Origin: Syntrophales bacterium
GTDB lineage: Bacteria; Desulfobacterota; Syntrophia; Syntrophales; UBA4778
Assembly: GCA_028712885.1 (NCBI GenBank)
Contig: JAQTPK010000009.1
Coordinates: 1 to 64,000 of the forward strand
Reading direction: 5' to 3'
Length of the DNA: 64,000 nt
Shown piece after piece: positions 19,740 to 28,905 of this stretch. Position numbers and translations under genes: made by a program. Under the pieces are notes generated by a model. That model was not told where the DNA came from. It worked only from the letters and a program-made list of their open reading frames with translations, and made no database searches. The first letter of the stretch is position 1; every line of letters begins with the position of its first letter.

Positions 19740-21245
19740 TCATTGCCGGGGCGAAGAATCTTCGTCCGGAAAGATGCGGCTGTAAAGGGAGGCGAATCCA
19801 TCCTTGCCCGCGGCCAGCATGAGCGTCAGCGGCATGACGCGGCGCCCGAGGCTGAGCATCTTTTCGCATGTCTCGCGTATGTCCCACTGGGCATGGCGGT
19901 CGGCCCGAAGACGGGACATATGATAGAGCTCCCGAGCGTTTACCTTTATCGCCGTCCTCCGCCGGTGCGCGTTGGTAAGGATATAGCCGGCGGCGGCCGG
20001 CGAGATTCTGCGTATCCGCCCGTAGAGATCTTCCGTCCGGGATATGATCTCCCGGAACCTGTCCTTCATTCCGACCTCAAGCACGGAAGGAGGGATGGTG
20101 ATTCCCAGGGCCGGATCATAATCCTGGCTGACAATCGTCGCTATCCGGTGCCTCTTCAACTGGGCAAAACAGGACGCGCTTACCACCGCCTCGAAATGGA
20201 GGTCTATGTTTTCAAATTCCCGCGGGGGCGCGTCGTACGCCTTCATGTGGGAAAACGCCTTTTTTACCAGCTCTTCCTTCTCCTCCCTGTCCATCAGTCC
20301 CGCAATGGAAAGGCATCTCTCCATGGGCTGGCCGGCGGCAGCATGGATCAGCGAGGCGACAAGGAATTCATCCGCCGAAGGGGTCCAGGAATAGAGATTT
20401 ACATTCCCCTTCCGGAAAGTCCTGGGTGTTTCGTCCTCCCATTTTTTTTTGCCCCACTTGAGAATGCATTTTTCCGCTTCCTCGGCCAGCATCGGTCCGG
20501 CAAACAGGTCGAAAGGCGTGGGATCGGTGTAGCGGACGAGCGAGGGGGCGACGCCGGCGGTTGCGTCGTACAGCCTCCGCGCGCACTCCTTCGCCTCCGC
20601 GAGCGGGTGAGCCGCCAGCCTGCGCAGCATATGCTCCAGGTTCCTGGCGTTCAGAGTCATCCCGAGCTGCGTCTCCGTGGCCAGGGAGAGGATGTAGCGT
20701 GCATCCTCCTTCGCCCATCCCTCAAGCGTGGAGCGGTTTGCGGGATCCCGGGCAAGATCTTCATGCTTCCGGAAGACCAGGTCTCTCAATCTTTCAAAAA
20801 GGGACTGGTAGAAGGAATTCTGATCCCGGACCGTCTCCACGAAGGGAGCTTCCAGGCGGGCGGACCGGACTTCCTCCGGGATGACGAAGTCGTCCGTCAG
20901 GAGCACGTACCGCTGGGATTTTTCCGTATAGGAACAGAGCCGGAATTTCTCGATCTCTTCGACGACAAGCCGCGAAACGCCGAGGACGTCGATGTTGAAT
21001 ACGGTATGTTCGGCGATGGAGCTGTGCCCCATGCCGAAAACGATATTACGGTTCGAGCTCCTGGCCTTGTCTACTTCCTTGCGGGCTTCACGCCTCAGTT
21101 CGTCAACCGCCAGGGGGTTGCGGCTGATCCGGGCGTAAGCCGCCGAGATGGTCTCCGGCGTCAGGTCGTTGCGGTCGGGGTGGTTTTTTTTCAGCTCCTC
21201 GATGACGTCGGCATCAAGATTGTATCCGGCCAGAATGACTTTCAA
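19740..21245 (-). CDS. Tandem ThyX-like (FAD-dependent thymidylate synthase family) protein
   Basis: 501 residues, twice the length of ordinary ThyX. The first half contains GMGHSSIAEHTVFNIDVLGVSRLVVEEIEKFRLCSYTEKSQRYV, aligning with the ThyX block GHxSxxEH...RHRxxSxNExSxR, but RHR is replaced by KFR. The second half has CFAQLKRHRIATIVSQDYDP, keeping RHR but losing the S-x-NE part, followed by RTAIKVNARELYHMSRLRADRHAQWDIRE, which resembles the C-terminal NARE/H/R motif that binds FAD and dUMP. The two halves may form one composite site. Whether it makes dTMP is unproven. Upstream of the broken Ste24 gene. Confidence 0.8.
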   Translation of the reverse strand: MKVILAGYNLDADVIEELKKNHPDRNDLTPETISAAYARISRNPLAVDELRREARKEVDKARSSNRNIVFGMGHSSIAEHTVFNIDVLGVSRLVVEEIEKFRLCSYTEKSQRYVLLTDDFVIPEEVRSARLEAPFVETVRDQNSFYQSLFERLRDLVFRKHEDLARDPANRSTLEGWAKEDARYILSLATETQLGMTLNARNLEHMLRRLAAHPLAEAKECARRLYDATAGVAPSLVRYTDPTPFDLFAGPMLAEEAEKCILKWGKKKWEDETPRTFRKGNVNLYSWTPSADEFLVASLIHAAAGQPMERCLSIAGLMDREEKEELVKKAFSHMKAYDAPPREFENIDLHFEAVVSASCFAQLKRHRIATIVSQDYDPALGITIPPSVLEVGMKDRFREIISRTEDLYGRIRRISPAAAGYILTNAHRRRTAIKVNARELYHMSRLRADRHAQWDIRETCEKMLSLGRRVMPLTLMLAAGKDGFASLYSRIFPDEDSSPRQ

Positions 21246-21313
21246 AACTGTCGTCCTTAGATGAATTTGAAAGCTGAAAATAAATATCAGGATTACGGCG
21301 GGCGGTCAAAGGA

Positions 21314-21440
21314 TATAAGATGGGTAATGGGTTATAGGTTATGGGTATTGGGTATTGGGTTATGGGTGGGCCTATGATGACCCAGACCTATGACCCATCA
21401 CCCATAACCTATTGCCCATCTAATTACCCATTACCTATAT
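21314..21440. repeat. Large inverted word repeat before recD2
   Basis: Left arm is built from ATGGGTAATGGGTTATAGGTTATGGGTATTGGG words; right arm is their reverse complement (CCCATCACCCATAACCTATTGCCCAT...ATTACCCATTACCTAT). A long imperfect hairpin is possible on either strand. Lies between divergent thyX-like and recD2 genes, so it is not a simple shared terminator. Confidence 0.75.
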
Positions 21441-21533
21441 AAGATTTGAATATGATATAACAATATGAAAATGTCCTTTCCGCCGTCTTTGTCCGGAATT
21501 TACTTTTTTACAATAGTAGCAGATAAGAAGAAC

Positions 21534-23693
21534 ATGAAAATGGAACAGCCGAACGAACTGAAGGGCAGGATTGAGCGGATCACCTACTTTGATGAGGAAT
21601 CCGGTTTCACGGTCGCCCGCCTGATCGCCGACGGATACGGAAAACCTGTAACCGTCGCCGGGAATCTGATTTCGCCCTATCCGGGGGAGACGATAAGGGC
21701 GAGGGGAGAATGGGTGCGGCATCCCCGGTTCGGAGACCAGTTCAGGATTCAGTCCTATGAGGCGGTTCTTCCGGTGACGGCGGAAGGCGTCGAGAAATAC
21801 CTCGGCTCGGGGCTGATCAGGGGGATCGGGCCGGCGACGGCCGCCCGCATCGTCCTCAGATTCGGCAAAAAAGCTCTTGATATTCTCGAGAACGATTTCG
21901 GCAGGCTGCTCGAAATCGACGGAATAGGGGAAAAGCGCCTCGCAACGATGCGCCGGTCATGGGACGAGCAGAAAGGAGTGCGAAGGCTCCTTGCCTTCCT
22001 GCAGGAGCAGGGGATCGGCACCGCGCATGCGGTCAAGATTTCGCGGCGATACGGGGAGGAGGCCGTCCGGGTCCTCCGGGAAAACCCCTACCGGCTCGCC
22101 GCTGATATTTTCGGCATAGGTTTCCCGACGGCCGACGCCATTGCGGAAAAAATGGGCGTCAAAAGAGATTCCGCCCGCAGGATACGGGCAGGCATTCTTC
22201 ACGTCCTGGGCAGAGGGATCGAGGAAGGCCACGTGTTCCTGCCGGAGCGGGAGCTGTTCGGAAAATCCCGGGAGCTGCTGGGAGTAGGCGATGAGCATGT
22301 CTCCCGGGAGCTGGAGGTATTAAAGGACGAGGGGGAGGTCCGCATCGAGGACAAAGAGGGCCGGCCTGTTTATCTGGCCGGCCTGCATGCCGCCGAATGC
22401 GCCGTTGCCGCCCGCATCCGGGCTATTCGCGCGGGCCGAGGGCCGGCCGGGGTGAAAGACACGGAAAGATCCGTGAAAAGCGCCCTTGCCTCCCTGGGAC
22501 TGAGCCCGGCGGAAAAACAGGTCGAAGCGCTGTTGCGCGCCGTCAGGGAAAAAATTCTGGTCATTACCGGCGGGCCGGGCACCGGCAAAACCACTCTTGT
22601 CCGGGCGGTCCTGGAACTTTTCCGCAATGCGGGGGCAAGGGTGCGCATGGCGGCCCCGACGGGGCGAGCCGCGCGGAGGCTGTCCGAGTCTACCGGAGGG
22701 GATGCCTCGACCATTCACAGGCTGCTCGAATACAGCGTTCCCAGGGGCGGCTTCCAGCGGGACAGGGGAAACCCCCTCGATTGCGACCTCCTTGTCGTGG
22801 ATGAGGCCTCGATGATAGACCTTCTCCTGATGGACAATCTCCTCGCCGCGGTGCGCGACAGAGCGGCCGTGATTATCGTAGGGGATGCGAATCAACTGCC
22901 CTCCGTAGGACCGGGCAACGTCCTTGGAGACCTGATCGCCTCGGAGGCGGTTCCCGTTATCGAGCTGAACGAGATCTTCCGGCAGGCGGGAGAAAGCGCC
23001 ATTATCCTGAACGCGCACCGGATCAGAAACGGCGAATCACCGGTATTCGAGACGGGCGGCGATTTCTTTTTCATCGAGCGCGAGGACCCGGATGAGGCCG
23101 TCCGGACCGTTCTCGATCTGGTCGGGAAGAGGATTCCGGACAAATTCGGTTTCGATCCCGTAGAGGATATCCAGGTCCTGAGTCCCATGAACAAGGGCGC
23201 CGCGGGCACGATCAGCCTCAATGCCGCGCTTCAGGACCTGCTGAATCCCGCCGGACAGGAGATCATGCGGGGGGCCAGGTCTTTCCGGCGCGGCGACAAA
23301 GTAATGCAAATCAGGAATAACTATGACAAAGAGGTGTTCAACGGGGATATCGGGAGGATAGTCCGGATAGATCCGGAAGAGCACGAGCTGGCGATCTCTT
23401 TCGACGGGCGCGAGATTCCGTACGACTTCGCGGAGCTGGAAGAAATCGCGCTCGCCTATGCCATCACCATCCACAAATCGCAGGGCTCGGAATATCCGGC
23501 CGTGGTGATTCCTTTCCTCACACAGCACTACGTACTGCTTCAGCGCAACCTTCTCTATACGGCGGTTACACGCGCCCGCAGCCTCGTCGTTCTGGTCGGC
23601 TCCCGCCGGGCGCTCGCCATGGCGGTCCGCAACGGCCGCGCCGACGGGAGGTTCACGGGGCTCAAGGAGAAGCTCGCCGCTGTCAAGAACTGA
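21534..23693 (+). CDS. recD2: RecD2-type ATP-dependent 5'-3' DNA helicase
   Basis: SF1B helicase of the RecD2/YrrC family, acting outside RecBCD in repair and fork processing. N-terminal OB-like region (LKGRIERITYFDEESGFTVARL), helix-hairpin-helix segment (IRGIGPATAARIVLRFG), then motor motifs: Walker A ITGGPGTGKTTLVRAV, Walker B LLVVDEASMIDLLLM, GDANQLPSVGPGNVLGD, and C-terminal AYAITIHKSQGSEYPAVVIP and LLYTAVTRAR. ATG 21534 (MKMEQPNELKG) is preferred over the track start, which adds an unconserved segment. About 719 residues, normal size. Confidence 0.94.
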   Translation: MKMEQPNELKGRIERITYFDEESGFTVARLIADGYGKPVTVAGNLISPYPGETIRARGEWVRHPRFGDQFRIQSYEAVLPVTAEGVEKYLGSGLIRGIGPATAARIVLRFGKKALDILENDFGRLLEIDGIGEKRLATMRRSWDEQKGVRRLLAFLQEQGIGTAHAVKISRRYGEEAVRVLRENPYRLAADIFGIGFPTADAIAEKMGVKRDSARRIRAGILHVLGRGIEEGHVFLPERELFGKSRELLGVGDEHVSRELEVLKDEGEVRIEDKEGRPVYLAGLHAAECAVAARIRAIRAGRGPAGVKDTERSVKSALASLGLSPAEKQVEALLRAVREKILVITGGPGTGKTTLVRAVLELFRNAGARVRMAAPTGRAARRLSESTGGDASTIHRLLEYSVPRGGFQRDRGNPLDCDLLVVDEASMIDLLLMDNLLAAVRDRAAVIIVGDANQLPSVGPGNVLGDLIASEAVPVIELNEIFRQAGESAIILNAHRIRNGESPVFETGGDFFFIEREDPDEAVRTVLDLVGKRIPDKFGFDPVEDIQVLSPMNKGAAGTISLNAALQDLLNPAGQEIMRGARSFRRGDKVMQIRNNYDKEVFNGDIGRIVRIDPEEHELAISFDGREIPYDFAELEEIALAYAITIHKSQGSEYPAVVIPFLTQHYVLLQRNLLYTAVTRARSLVVLVGSRRALAMAVRNGRADGRFTGLKEKLAAVKN

Positions 23694-23708
23694 TGGAAGG
23701 CCCTCACG

Positions 23709-24836
23709 ATGAAAAAATGGAAGCGCGATAAAAGGAAAAAAGGTATCACCGGAGCGGAAGGCCGGCGCTTTACGAAAAAGGTGTCCGGGAAAATCGGCCT
23801 GCCGCCCGGAAGCCTGGTGCATACGGGCGATAAGCGGGAAGGGGGAGTCCGGATCCGAATCGTGGAATACGAAGGAGACCGCTTCCAGGAGAGGGAAATC
23901 CGCTCTCTGGATGAATGTTTCCCTCTCAAAAGCAAGCCTGCGGTAACCTGGATCGATATAGACGGGATCCATGATACGGAAGTCGTGCGCCGGGCGGGGG
24001 AGCTCCTGAATCTGCACCCTCTTCTGCTGGAGGATATAGTAACCGCAGGCCAGCATCCAAAAGTCGAGGAGCACGATGATTATCTCTTCATCGTGCTGAA
24101 AAGGCTTGAGATGAAAGACGGTCCCGAGGGGATCGATAATGAGATCAGTGCAGAACAGATCAGCATCGTCTTCGGGTCGAATTACGTCCTGACGTTCAGC
24201 GAACACGAGGATGAAACCTTTGCCTCGGTCCGGGATCTTCTCCGCAGCGCCAACGGCCGGTTCCGCCGGCGGGGGCCGGATTACCTGGCGTACATCATCC
24301 TGGACGCCGTAGTCGACCGCTACTTCCTCGTCCTCGACCGTTTGGGCGAGCGCATCGAGAGGACGGAAGAAGAGCTGATTTCCACACCCTCCGCGGAGAC
24401 GGTCAACGACATCCATCTTCTCAAGCGGGAGATGCTCTTTCTGCGGAAATCAGTCTGGCCGCTGCGGGAAATGGTGAGCTCGCTTCAGCGCTGCGGGTCC
24501 GAACTGGTTGATGAGACAACGAGGGCGTATCTTCGCGATGTTCACGACCATGTCATCCAGGTGCTCGATACAACCGAGACGTTCCGCGAAATGGTCTACG
24601 GCATGTTCGACATATACCTTTCGAGCCTGAGCAACAGGATGAACGAGGTCATGAAAATACTTACGATGTTTGCCTCCATTTTCATCCCGCTCACTTTCCT
24701 GGTCGGCGTCTACGGGATGAATTTCGAGTTCATGCCGGAGCTCAAATGGAAATGGAGTTACCCCATCCTCTGGCTGTTCATGATTGCCATGGCCGTTTCC
24801 ATGCTCGTTTATTTCAAGAGGAAAAAATGGTTCTGA
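23709..24836 (+). CDS. corA: CorA-family magnesium/cobalt transporter
   Basis: Inner-membrane divalent cation channel. A long soluble N-terminal funnel domain ends in two C-terminal helices; the first carries the signature VGVYGMNFEFMPELKWKWSYP, where GMN is the selectivity motif. 375 residues with a Lys/Arg-rich N terminus (MKKWKRDKRKKG). 15 bases after recD2, possibly co-transcribed. Confidence 0.95.
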   Translation: MKKWKRDKRKKGITGAEGRRFTKKVSGKIGLPPGSLVHTGDKREGGVRIRIVEYEGDRFQEREIRSLDECFPLKSKPAVTWIDIDGIHDTEVVRRAGELLNLHPLLLEDIVTAGQHPKVEEHDDYLFIVLKRLEMKDGPEGIDNEISAEQISIVFGSNYVLTFSEHEDETFASVRDLLRSANGRFRRRGPDYLAYIILDAVVDRYFLVLDRLGERIERTEEELISTPSAETVNDIHLLKREMLFLRKSVWPLREMVSSLQRCGSELVDETTRAYLRDVHDHVIQVLDTTETFREMVYGMFDIYLSSLSNRMNEVMKILTMFASIFIPLTFLVGVYGMNFEFMPELKWKWSYPILWLFMIAMAVSMLVYFKRKKWF

Positions 24837-24942
24837 TCATATTTAACTTGAAATTATTGGCAATTTTCTGATATTGCTGACCTGCAGGCTGAAGTTTTTC
24901 AACCATATCTCAATTACGGCAAACAATACTCGAGGGGATGAA

Positions 24943-25674
24943 ATGAAGCCAAAAATCACCGCCGCTACAGTTCAGCAGCTCGTAGAGGAACAGATACAGC
25001 GATGGACTACTATGGGCAGGGAGAAAAAGAAAAAACCCTATCCGGTCGTCACGATATCCAGGGAAGCCGGCAGCGGGGGACGGGAGGTCGCCAGGTATCT
25101 TGCGGAATACCTTAAACTCGACCTTTACGGCAGCCGGATCGTCAGTGAGGTCGCGAAGAGCGCTAAAATGAGCACAGCGGTCGTCGAGACGCTGGATGAA
25201 AAAGGGCGTTCGATGCTTGAAGACTGGATTTCCATCCTGGAAACGGAAAAGAATCTCTGGGGCTACGAATACCTTCGTCACCTGACAAAAGTAATCGGGA
25301 CGATCGGGCGCCACGGCCGCGCCGTTATCGTCGGAAGGGGGGCGCACCTGATCCTTCCGGCGGAAGAGACTTTCCGCGTCAGGATTGTCGCGCCGATGGA
25401 AGCAAGGATCAAAAATTTTCAGAAGGAATTCAAACTTTCCGCGGAAGAGGCCAGGAAGCGGATTATTGTCATCGAATCGGACCGGAATGAGTTTATCCGC
25501 AAATACTTCCATGCGGATATTGCCGATTCGTCCACTTACGACCTGACGATAAATACGAGCGCAATGGATCCGAAAGCCGCGGCGCAGCTCATAACGGCGG
25601 CTATCTGCCTCAGCAACAAGATGTCCGACAGGGTGGAAATCCTCAAGCCCGCTCTGACGTCGCTCTTTCGCTGA
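24943..25674 (+). CDS. Cytidylate kinase-like protein
   Basis: About 243 residues with a P-loop-like N terminus VVTISREAGSGGREVARYLAEYL, the form found in the cytidylate-kinase-like family, where the P-loop is GSGGxxVA rather than GKST. IVGRGAHLILP and a helical lid follow (RKRIIVIESDRNEFIRKYFHADIADSSTYDLTINT). ATG 24943 follows GAGGGGATGAA; the track start is 69 bases too early. True nucleotide kinase activity is uncertain; such proteins are common next to sensor genes in deltaproteobacteria. Confidence 0.85.
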   Translation: MKPKITAATVQQLVEEQIQRWTTMGREKKKKPYPVVTISREAGSGGREVARYLAEYLKLDLYGSRIVSEVAKSAKMSTAVVETLDEKGRSMLEDWISILETEKNLWGYEYLRHLTKVIGTIGRHGRAVIVGRGAHLILPAEETFRVRIVAPMEARIKNFQKEFKLSAEEARKRIIVIESDRNEFIRKYFHADIADSSTYDLTINTSAMDPKAAAQLITAAICLSNKMSDRVEILKPALTSLFR

Positions 25675-25683
25675 AATTTATAA

Positions 25684-26673
25684 TTAAAATCTGGTTTTCA
25701 GAATGAAGTTAAAGACCACGTCCGGCGAAGACTTGACCAGAATGTCCTCGGAAACGGCTATATCGAGAGTCGTCTCGCGGGTGAGGGCGACGGTTCCCCC
25801 TAAAACGAGTTGTATGCCGGGCGACTCGAGCTCTTTCAGTTCGCTGTCCCGGTAGAAGGGAGTGTGGGCATCCGCCTGAATTTTAAGGACCAGACGTTCG
25901 CCGGGTTTCCAGCCTCCTCCCAGAGTTCCAAAAACGGCGGTGTTCCTCTGCTGTTCCGCGAGCACGCTTCCGCCCTTCATGGCCATACCGCCTCCGGCTC
26001 CGTATATCGACCATCGGCCGTACCGGGAATCGAAAGGACGGTCGGCGGTCACCCAGACGGCCAGGTCCGTGCTCCCGCTGCCGATAAGCGATCCGCTGTC
26101 CCCTGTCGGGAGTTTGAGGCTGGCGCGAAGCGCGGCCGATCCATTTCCTCCCCTGTATAATTGTCTCGCCCCCTGGAGCCGTACATCGCCGATGCCGCCG
26201 CTGCAGGAATCCAGTTTCAGGCGCTCGCCGCCGTCCCGGACATAACGGTATAGGAGCCTGTTTTTCGGGGCCAGATTCCTGCCGCCTTCCCGGAACCCGA
26301 AAGTGTGGTGCCAGGTATCGATGACACCGTCGAGGAATCCCCCCGTCTGGCTGACATAGGGAATGTCGATCCCCGCCTCCGTATCCTGCCCCAGGCCCCG
26401 CCTCACTCCGAGCGCGAAGGAGTGCGTTTCGCCGTCAATGAGCAGTGACTCCCGGTGGTTTTCGTCCAGAATATAATTGCTGGCAAGGACGGCGGAGAAT
26501 TCGAGTTCCGTTTTCCCAGCCTTGACGACACGGGGGCTTCCTGCTCCCGGCAGACCGAAGATCCTGATTACGGGGCTCTGGTTGTAAGTATTAAAAGGTT
26601 CAATCTCGAATGCGGGAACGCATGGAGGGCAAATTAAAGACAGCAAAGCTGCAAGGACGAAAAAACGGGTCAT
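25684..26673 (-). CDS. DUF3187-family outer-membrane protein
   Basis: About 329 residues from ATG 26673 with a Sec signal peptide (MTRFFVLAALLSLICPPCVPAFE). The body alternates short beta strands and ends in a C-terminal Phe (FNFILKTRF), as outer-membrane barrels do. Phrases such as IDIPYVSQTGGFLDGVIDTWHHTFGF and ASLKLPTGDSG match the DUF3187 family as I remember it. Function unknown. Convergent with the cytidylate-kinase-like gene, 9 bases apart. ATG 26703 is an alternative start. Confidence 0.8.
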   Translation of the reverse strand: MTRFFVLAALLSLICPPCVPAFEIEPFNTYNQSPVIRIFGLPGAGSPRVVKAGKTELEFSAVLASNYILDENHRESLLIDGETHSFALGVRRGLGQDTEAGIDIPYVSQTGGFLDGVIDTWHHTFGFREGGRNLAPKNRLLYRYVRDGGERLKLDSCSGGIGDVRLQGARQLYRGGNGSAALRASLKLPTGDSGSLIGSGSTDLAVWVTADRPFDSRYGRWSIYGAGGGMAMKGGSVLAEQQRNTAVFGTLGGGWKPGERLVLKIQADAHTPFYRDSELKELESPGIQLVLGGTVALTRETTLDIAVSEDILVKSSPDVVFNFILKTRF

Positions 26674-26870
26674 GTCGGGCCACAAGAAGCAGGATAAAAA
26701 CATCTTAATTGAATATGGATGTATTTACGAGCTTTTTTGCTGTTCTTCAAAATGGAAATTCAGGGGTATTCGGCCTTGAATTTGAGGTCGTCTTGTAGTA
26801 CTCATCCGGTATCGCTTGGGTTCGCCGGCTTGCTCCGGAGCGCTCAGGACATGCCGAATGGGGTTCCCCT

Positions 26871-27203
26871 GTGCAGAAAATAGAATGTCCTGAATGCCTT
26901 AAGAGTTTCATCTGGACGGATAACATGCCGCTCCAGGGCAAGTGTCCCACCCCCGATTGCAGCTGGAATTACGACGTCCGGGAAGAACTCCGGAGAGGGG
27001 CGTTAAAACGGATACCCGGGCCGGAGAATCCCATTCAATGCTCGCGGTGCGGATCTCCGATTACATCCCGTTTCGCTTTTTGCACCGGCTGCAGAAGCCT
27101 TGTCACGGGTCCGGTCACCTGGGGCAGCGGATCCCTTCTGGCCTTTATCCTTTTTCTTCTGATTGCAGTCTCGATCGCTTTATATAAATATTCATTAAAG
27201 TAA
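26871..27203 (+). CDS. Membrane-anchored zinc-ribbon protein
   Basis: 110 residues from a GTG start. Two cysteine sets, CPECLKSFIW with CPTPDCSW and CSRCGS with CTGC, suggest two zinc ribbons in the cytosol, followed by one C-terminal membrane helix (LLAFILFLLIAVSIALYKYSLK). No function recognised. It lies 56 bases before gcvT on the same strand. Upstream sequence contains a GCTTGCTCCGGAGC-type repeat. Confidence 0.7.
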   Translation: MQKIECPECLKSFIWTDNMPLQGKCPTPDCSWNYDVREELRRGALKRIPGPENPIQCSRCGSPITSRFAFCTGCRSLVTGPVTWGSGSLLAFILFLLIAVSIALYKYSLK

Positions 27204-27259
27204 TTGGGCCACTGACCCCTTTAACAATATCCGGACTTCCTTCCCTCCAGGAGATGGCG

Positions 27260-28360
27260 ATGAAAAAGACCCCCCTCTATGAGCGGCACCTTGCGCTCGG
27301 CGCGAAAGTGATCGACTTCGGCGGCTGGGCAATGCCGGTCCAGTACACCAATGTCATCGAGGAACACCGGACGACGCGCCGGAATGCGGGAATATTCGAT
27401 ATATGCCACATGGGGGAGATCGAAATACAGGGCGAAGACGCCTTTTCCCTGCTCCAGCATGTCATGAGCAGGAATCTGGAAAAGCAGTCTGCGGGGCAGA
27501 TGAAGCTCAGCCTGCTTCTTAACGAAAAAGGAGGCATTATCGACGATTTGACCGTCTACAAGACGGCGGAAAACAATTACATGGTAGTGACCAATGCCGT
27601 GACAAAGGACAGGGATCTTGCCTGGATCACGAAGGTCAGGGAGGAAAAAGGGTACGCCCGCGTGAATTTGCGGGATATTACTGATATTACGGGGAAAATA
27701 GATCTTCAGGGCCCCCTTGCAGCATCTATCCTGGAGCAGATCACTGCCGACGATCCCGGCTCTCTCGGTTTTTACTCTTTCTCCCGGACGCGCGTGCTCG
27801 GTAATCCGGCCATTGTCTCCAGGAGCGGGTACACCGGAGAAGACGGATTCGAAATATACGTCCCCGCGGATAAAGTAGGCGAAGTCTGGGACGCTCTCCT
27901 GGAGCAGGGACGGGGCCGCGGCCTGAAGCCGGTCGGGCTGGGAGCCAGGGATACGTTGAGACTGGAAGCGGGGATGATGCTTTACGGCAACGAAATGAAC
28001 GAGAACGTCACCCCCTTTGAAGTCGTGTACGGATGGATCACCGATCTCGATAAGGAATTCATCGGCCGGGACTGCCTCCTGCGGCAGAAGGAAAAGGGAC
28101 TAGAGAGAAAACTTGTCGGTTTCGAAATGGAGGACAGGGGAATCGCCCGGCACGGGTACAGCGTTACAGGAAATGACGGGAAAAAGATCGGGGAGGTCAC
28201 GTCGGGGACATTCTCTCCCACGTTGAACCGTCCCATCGGCCTGGCGTTTGTTCCGTTCTCTTTCAGGGAGCCCGGCACTGAGATCCGGATAGATATCAGG
28301 GGAAATCAGGCGAGGGCCCGGGTGGCGAAACTGCCGTTTTATAAAAGAGACAGACATTAG
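27260..28360 (+). CDS. gcvT: Glycine cleavage system T protein (aminomethyltransferase)
   Basis: Transfers the methylene group from the aminomethyl-lipoyl arm of GcvH to tetrahydrofolate, releasing ammonia. Begins KKTPLYERHLALGAKVIDFGGWAMPVQY, includes FDICHMGEIEIQG, SRSGYTGEDGFEIYVP and DTLRLEAGMMLYGNEM with the folate-site acidic residue. About 366 residues. ATG 27260 has CAGGAG 6 bases upstream; the track ATG 27254 is too close to it. First gene of the gcv run. No glycine riboswitch fits in the 56-base gap before it. Confidence 0.96.
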   Translation: MKKTPLYERHLALGAKVIDFGGWAMPVQYTNVIEEHRTTRRNAGIFDICHMGEIEIQGEDAFSLLQHVMSRNLEKQSAGQMKLSLLLNEKGGIIDDLTVYKTAENNYMVVTNAVTKDRDLAWITKVREEKGYARVNLRDITDITGKIDLQGPLAASILEQITADDPGSLGFYSFSRTRVLGNPAIVSRSGYTGEDGFEIYVPADKVGEVWDALLEQGRGRGLKPVGLGARDTLRLEAGMMLYGNEMNENVTPFEVVYGWITDLDKEFIGRDCLLRQKEKGLERKLVGFEMEDRGIARHGYSVTGNDGKKIGEVTSGTFSPTLNRPIGLAFVPFSFREPGTEIRIDIRGNQARARVAKLPFYKRDRH

Positions 28361-28472
28361 ACATCAGACGTTGGACGTCATGCTTCAGGTATGTAAGCCA
28401 AGCCCCATTAATCTGGTTCCGGCACCTAACGTCTAACGTCCAAAGTCCAAAGTCTAAAGTCTAATGTCCAAT
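28349..28472. repeat. Inverted word repeat between gcvT and gcvH
   Basis: Left arm AGACATTAGACATCAGACGTTGGACGTC; right arm ACGTCTAACGTCCAAAGTCCAAAGTCTAAAGTCTAATGTCC, the reverse-complement word family. The gcvT stop codon TAG lies inside the left arm. It separates two genes that should be co-transcribed, so the hairpin may affect RNA stability or relative expression. Confidence 0.75.
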
Positions 28473-28495
28473 GGCTGAAGAAGGAGGAGGAGGCG

Positions 28496-28894
28496 ATGTC
28501 AAAACCCAGTCCGGATGACCGGAGATACTCGCGGGAGCACGAATGGGCAAAAGATAATGGAGACGGAACGATCACAATGGGCATAACCGATTATGCCCAG
28601 GAAATGCTGACCGATGTCGTGTTTGTGGAGCTTCCGGAAACCGGAAAAAAAGTCAAGCAGATGCAGGTAGTCGCCGTTGTGGAATCGGTTAAATCCGTTT
28701 CGGACGTCTATTCCCCCGTGAGCGGCGAAGTAACGGAGGTGAACCGGATCCTCGAAGAACGGCCGGAGATTGTGAACCAGGACGCGTTCGGGGAAGGATG
28801 GCTGTGCAGGATCAGGATGGACGATCCGAAGGAATTGGACTCGCTGATGAGCTCTTCCCGATACGAGGAATTTATCAAGGATCTGAAGCACTGA
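28496..28894 (+). CDS. gcvH: Glycine cleavage system H protein
   Basis: Lipoyl carrier that shuttles the aminomethyl group between GcvP and GcvT. The lipoylated lysine lies in VAVVESVKSVSDVYSPVSGEV. Also typical are REHEWAKDNGDGTITMGITDYAQEML and the tail GEGWLCRIRMDDPKELDSLM. 132 residues. Strong site GAAGGAGGAGGAGGCG before ATG. The lipA gene that makes its cofactor is 4 kb downstream in the same run. Confidence 0.97.
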   Translation: MSKPSPDDRRYSREHEWAKDNGDGTITMGITDYAQEMLTDVVFVELPETGKKVKQMQVVAVVESVKSVSDVYSPVSGEVTEVNRILEERPEIVNQDAFGEGWLCRIRMDDPKELDSLMSSSRYEEFIKDLKH

Positions 28895-28905
28895 GAGGCA
28901 TGGAA

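Noticed and set aside
27204-27259. Glycine riboswitch before gcvT
   Set aside because: Only 56 bases separate gcvT from the previous gene, too short for the aptamer, and no conserved core was seen.
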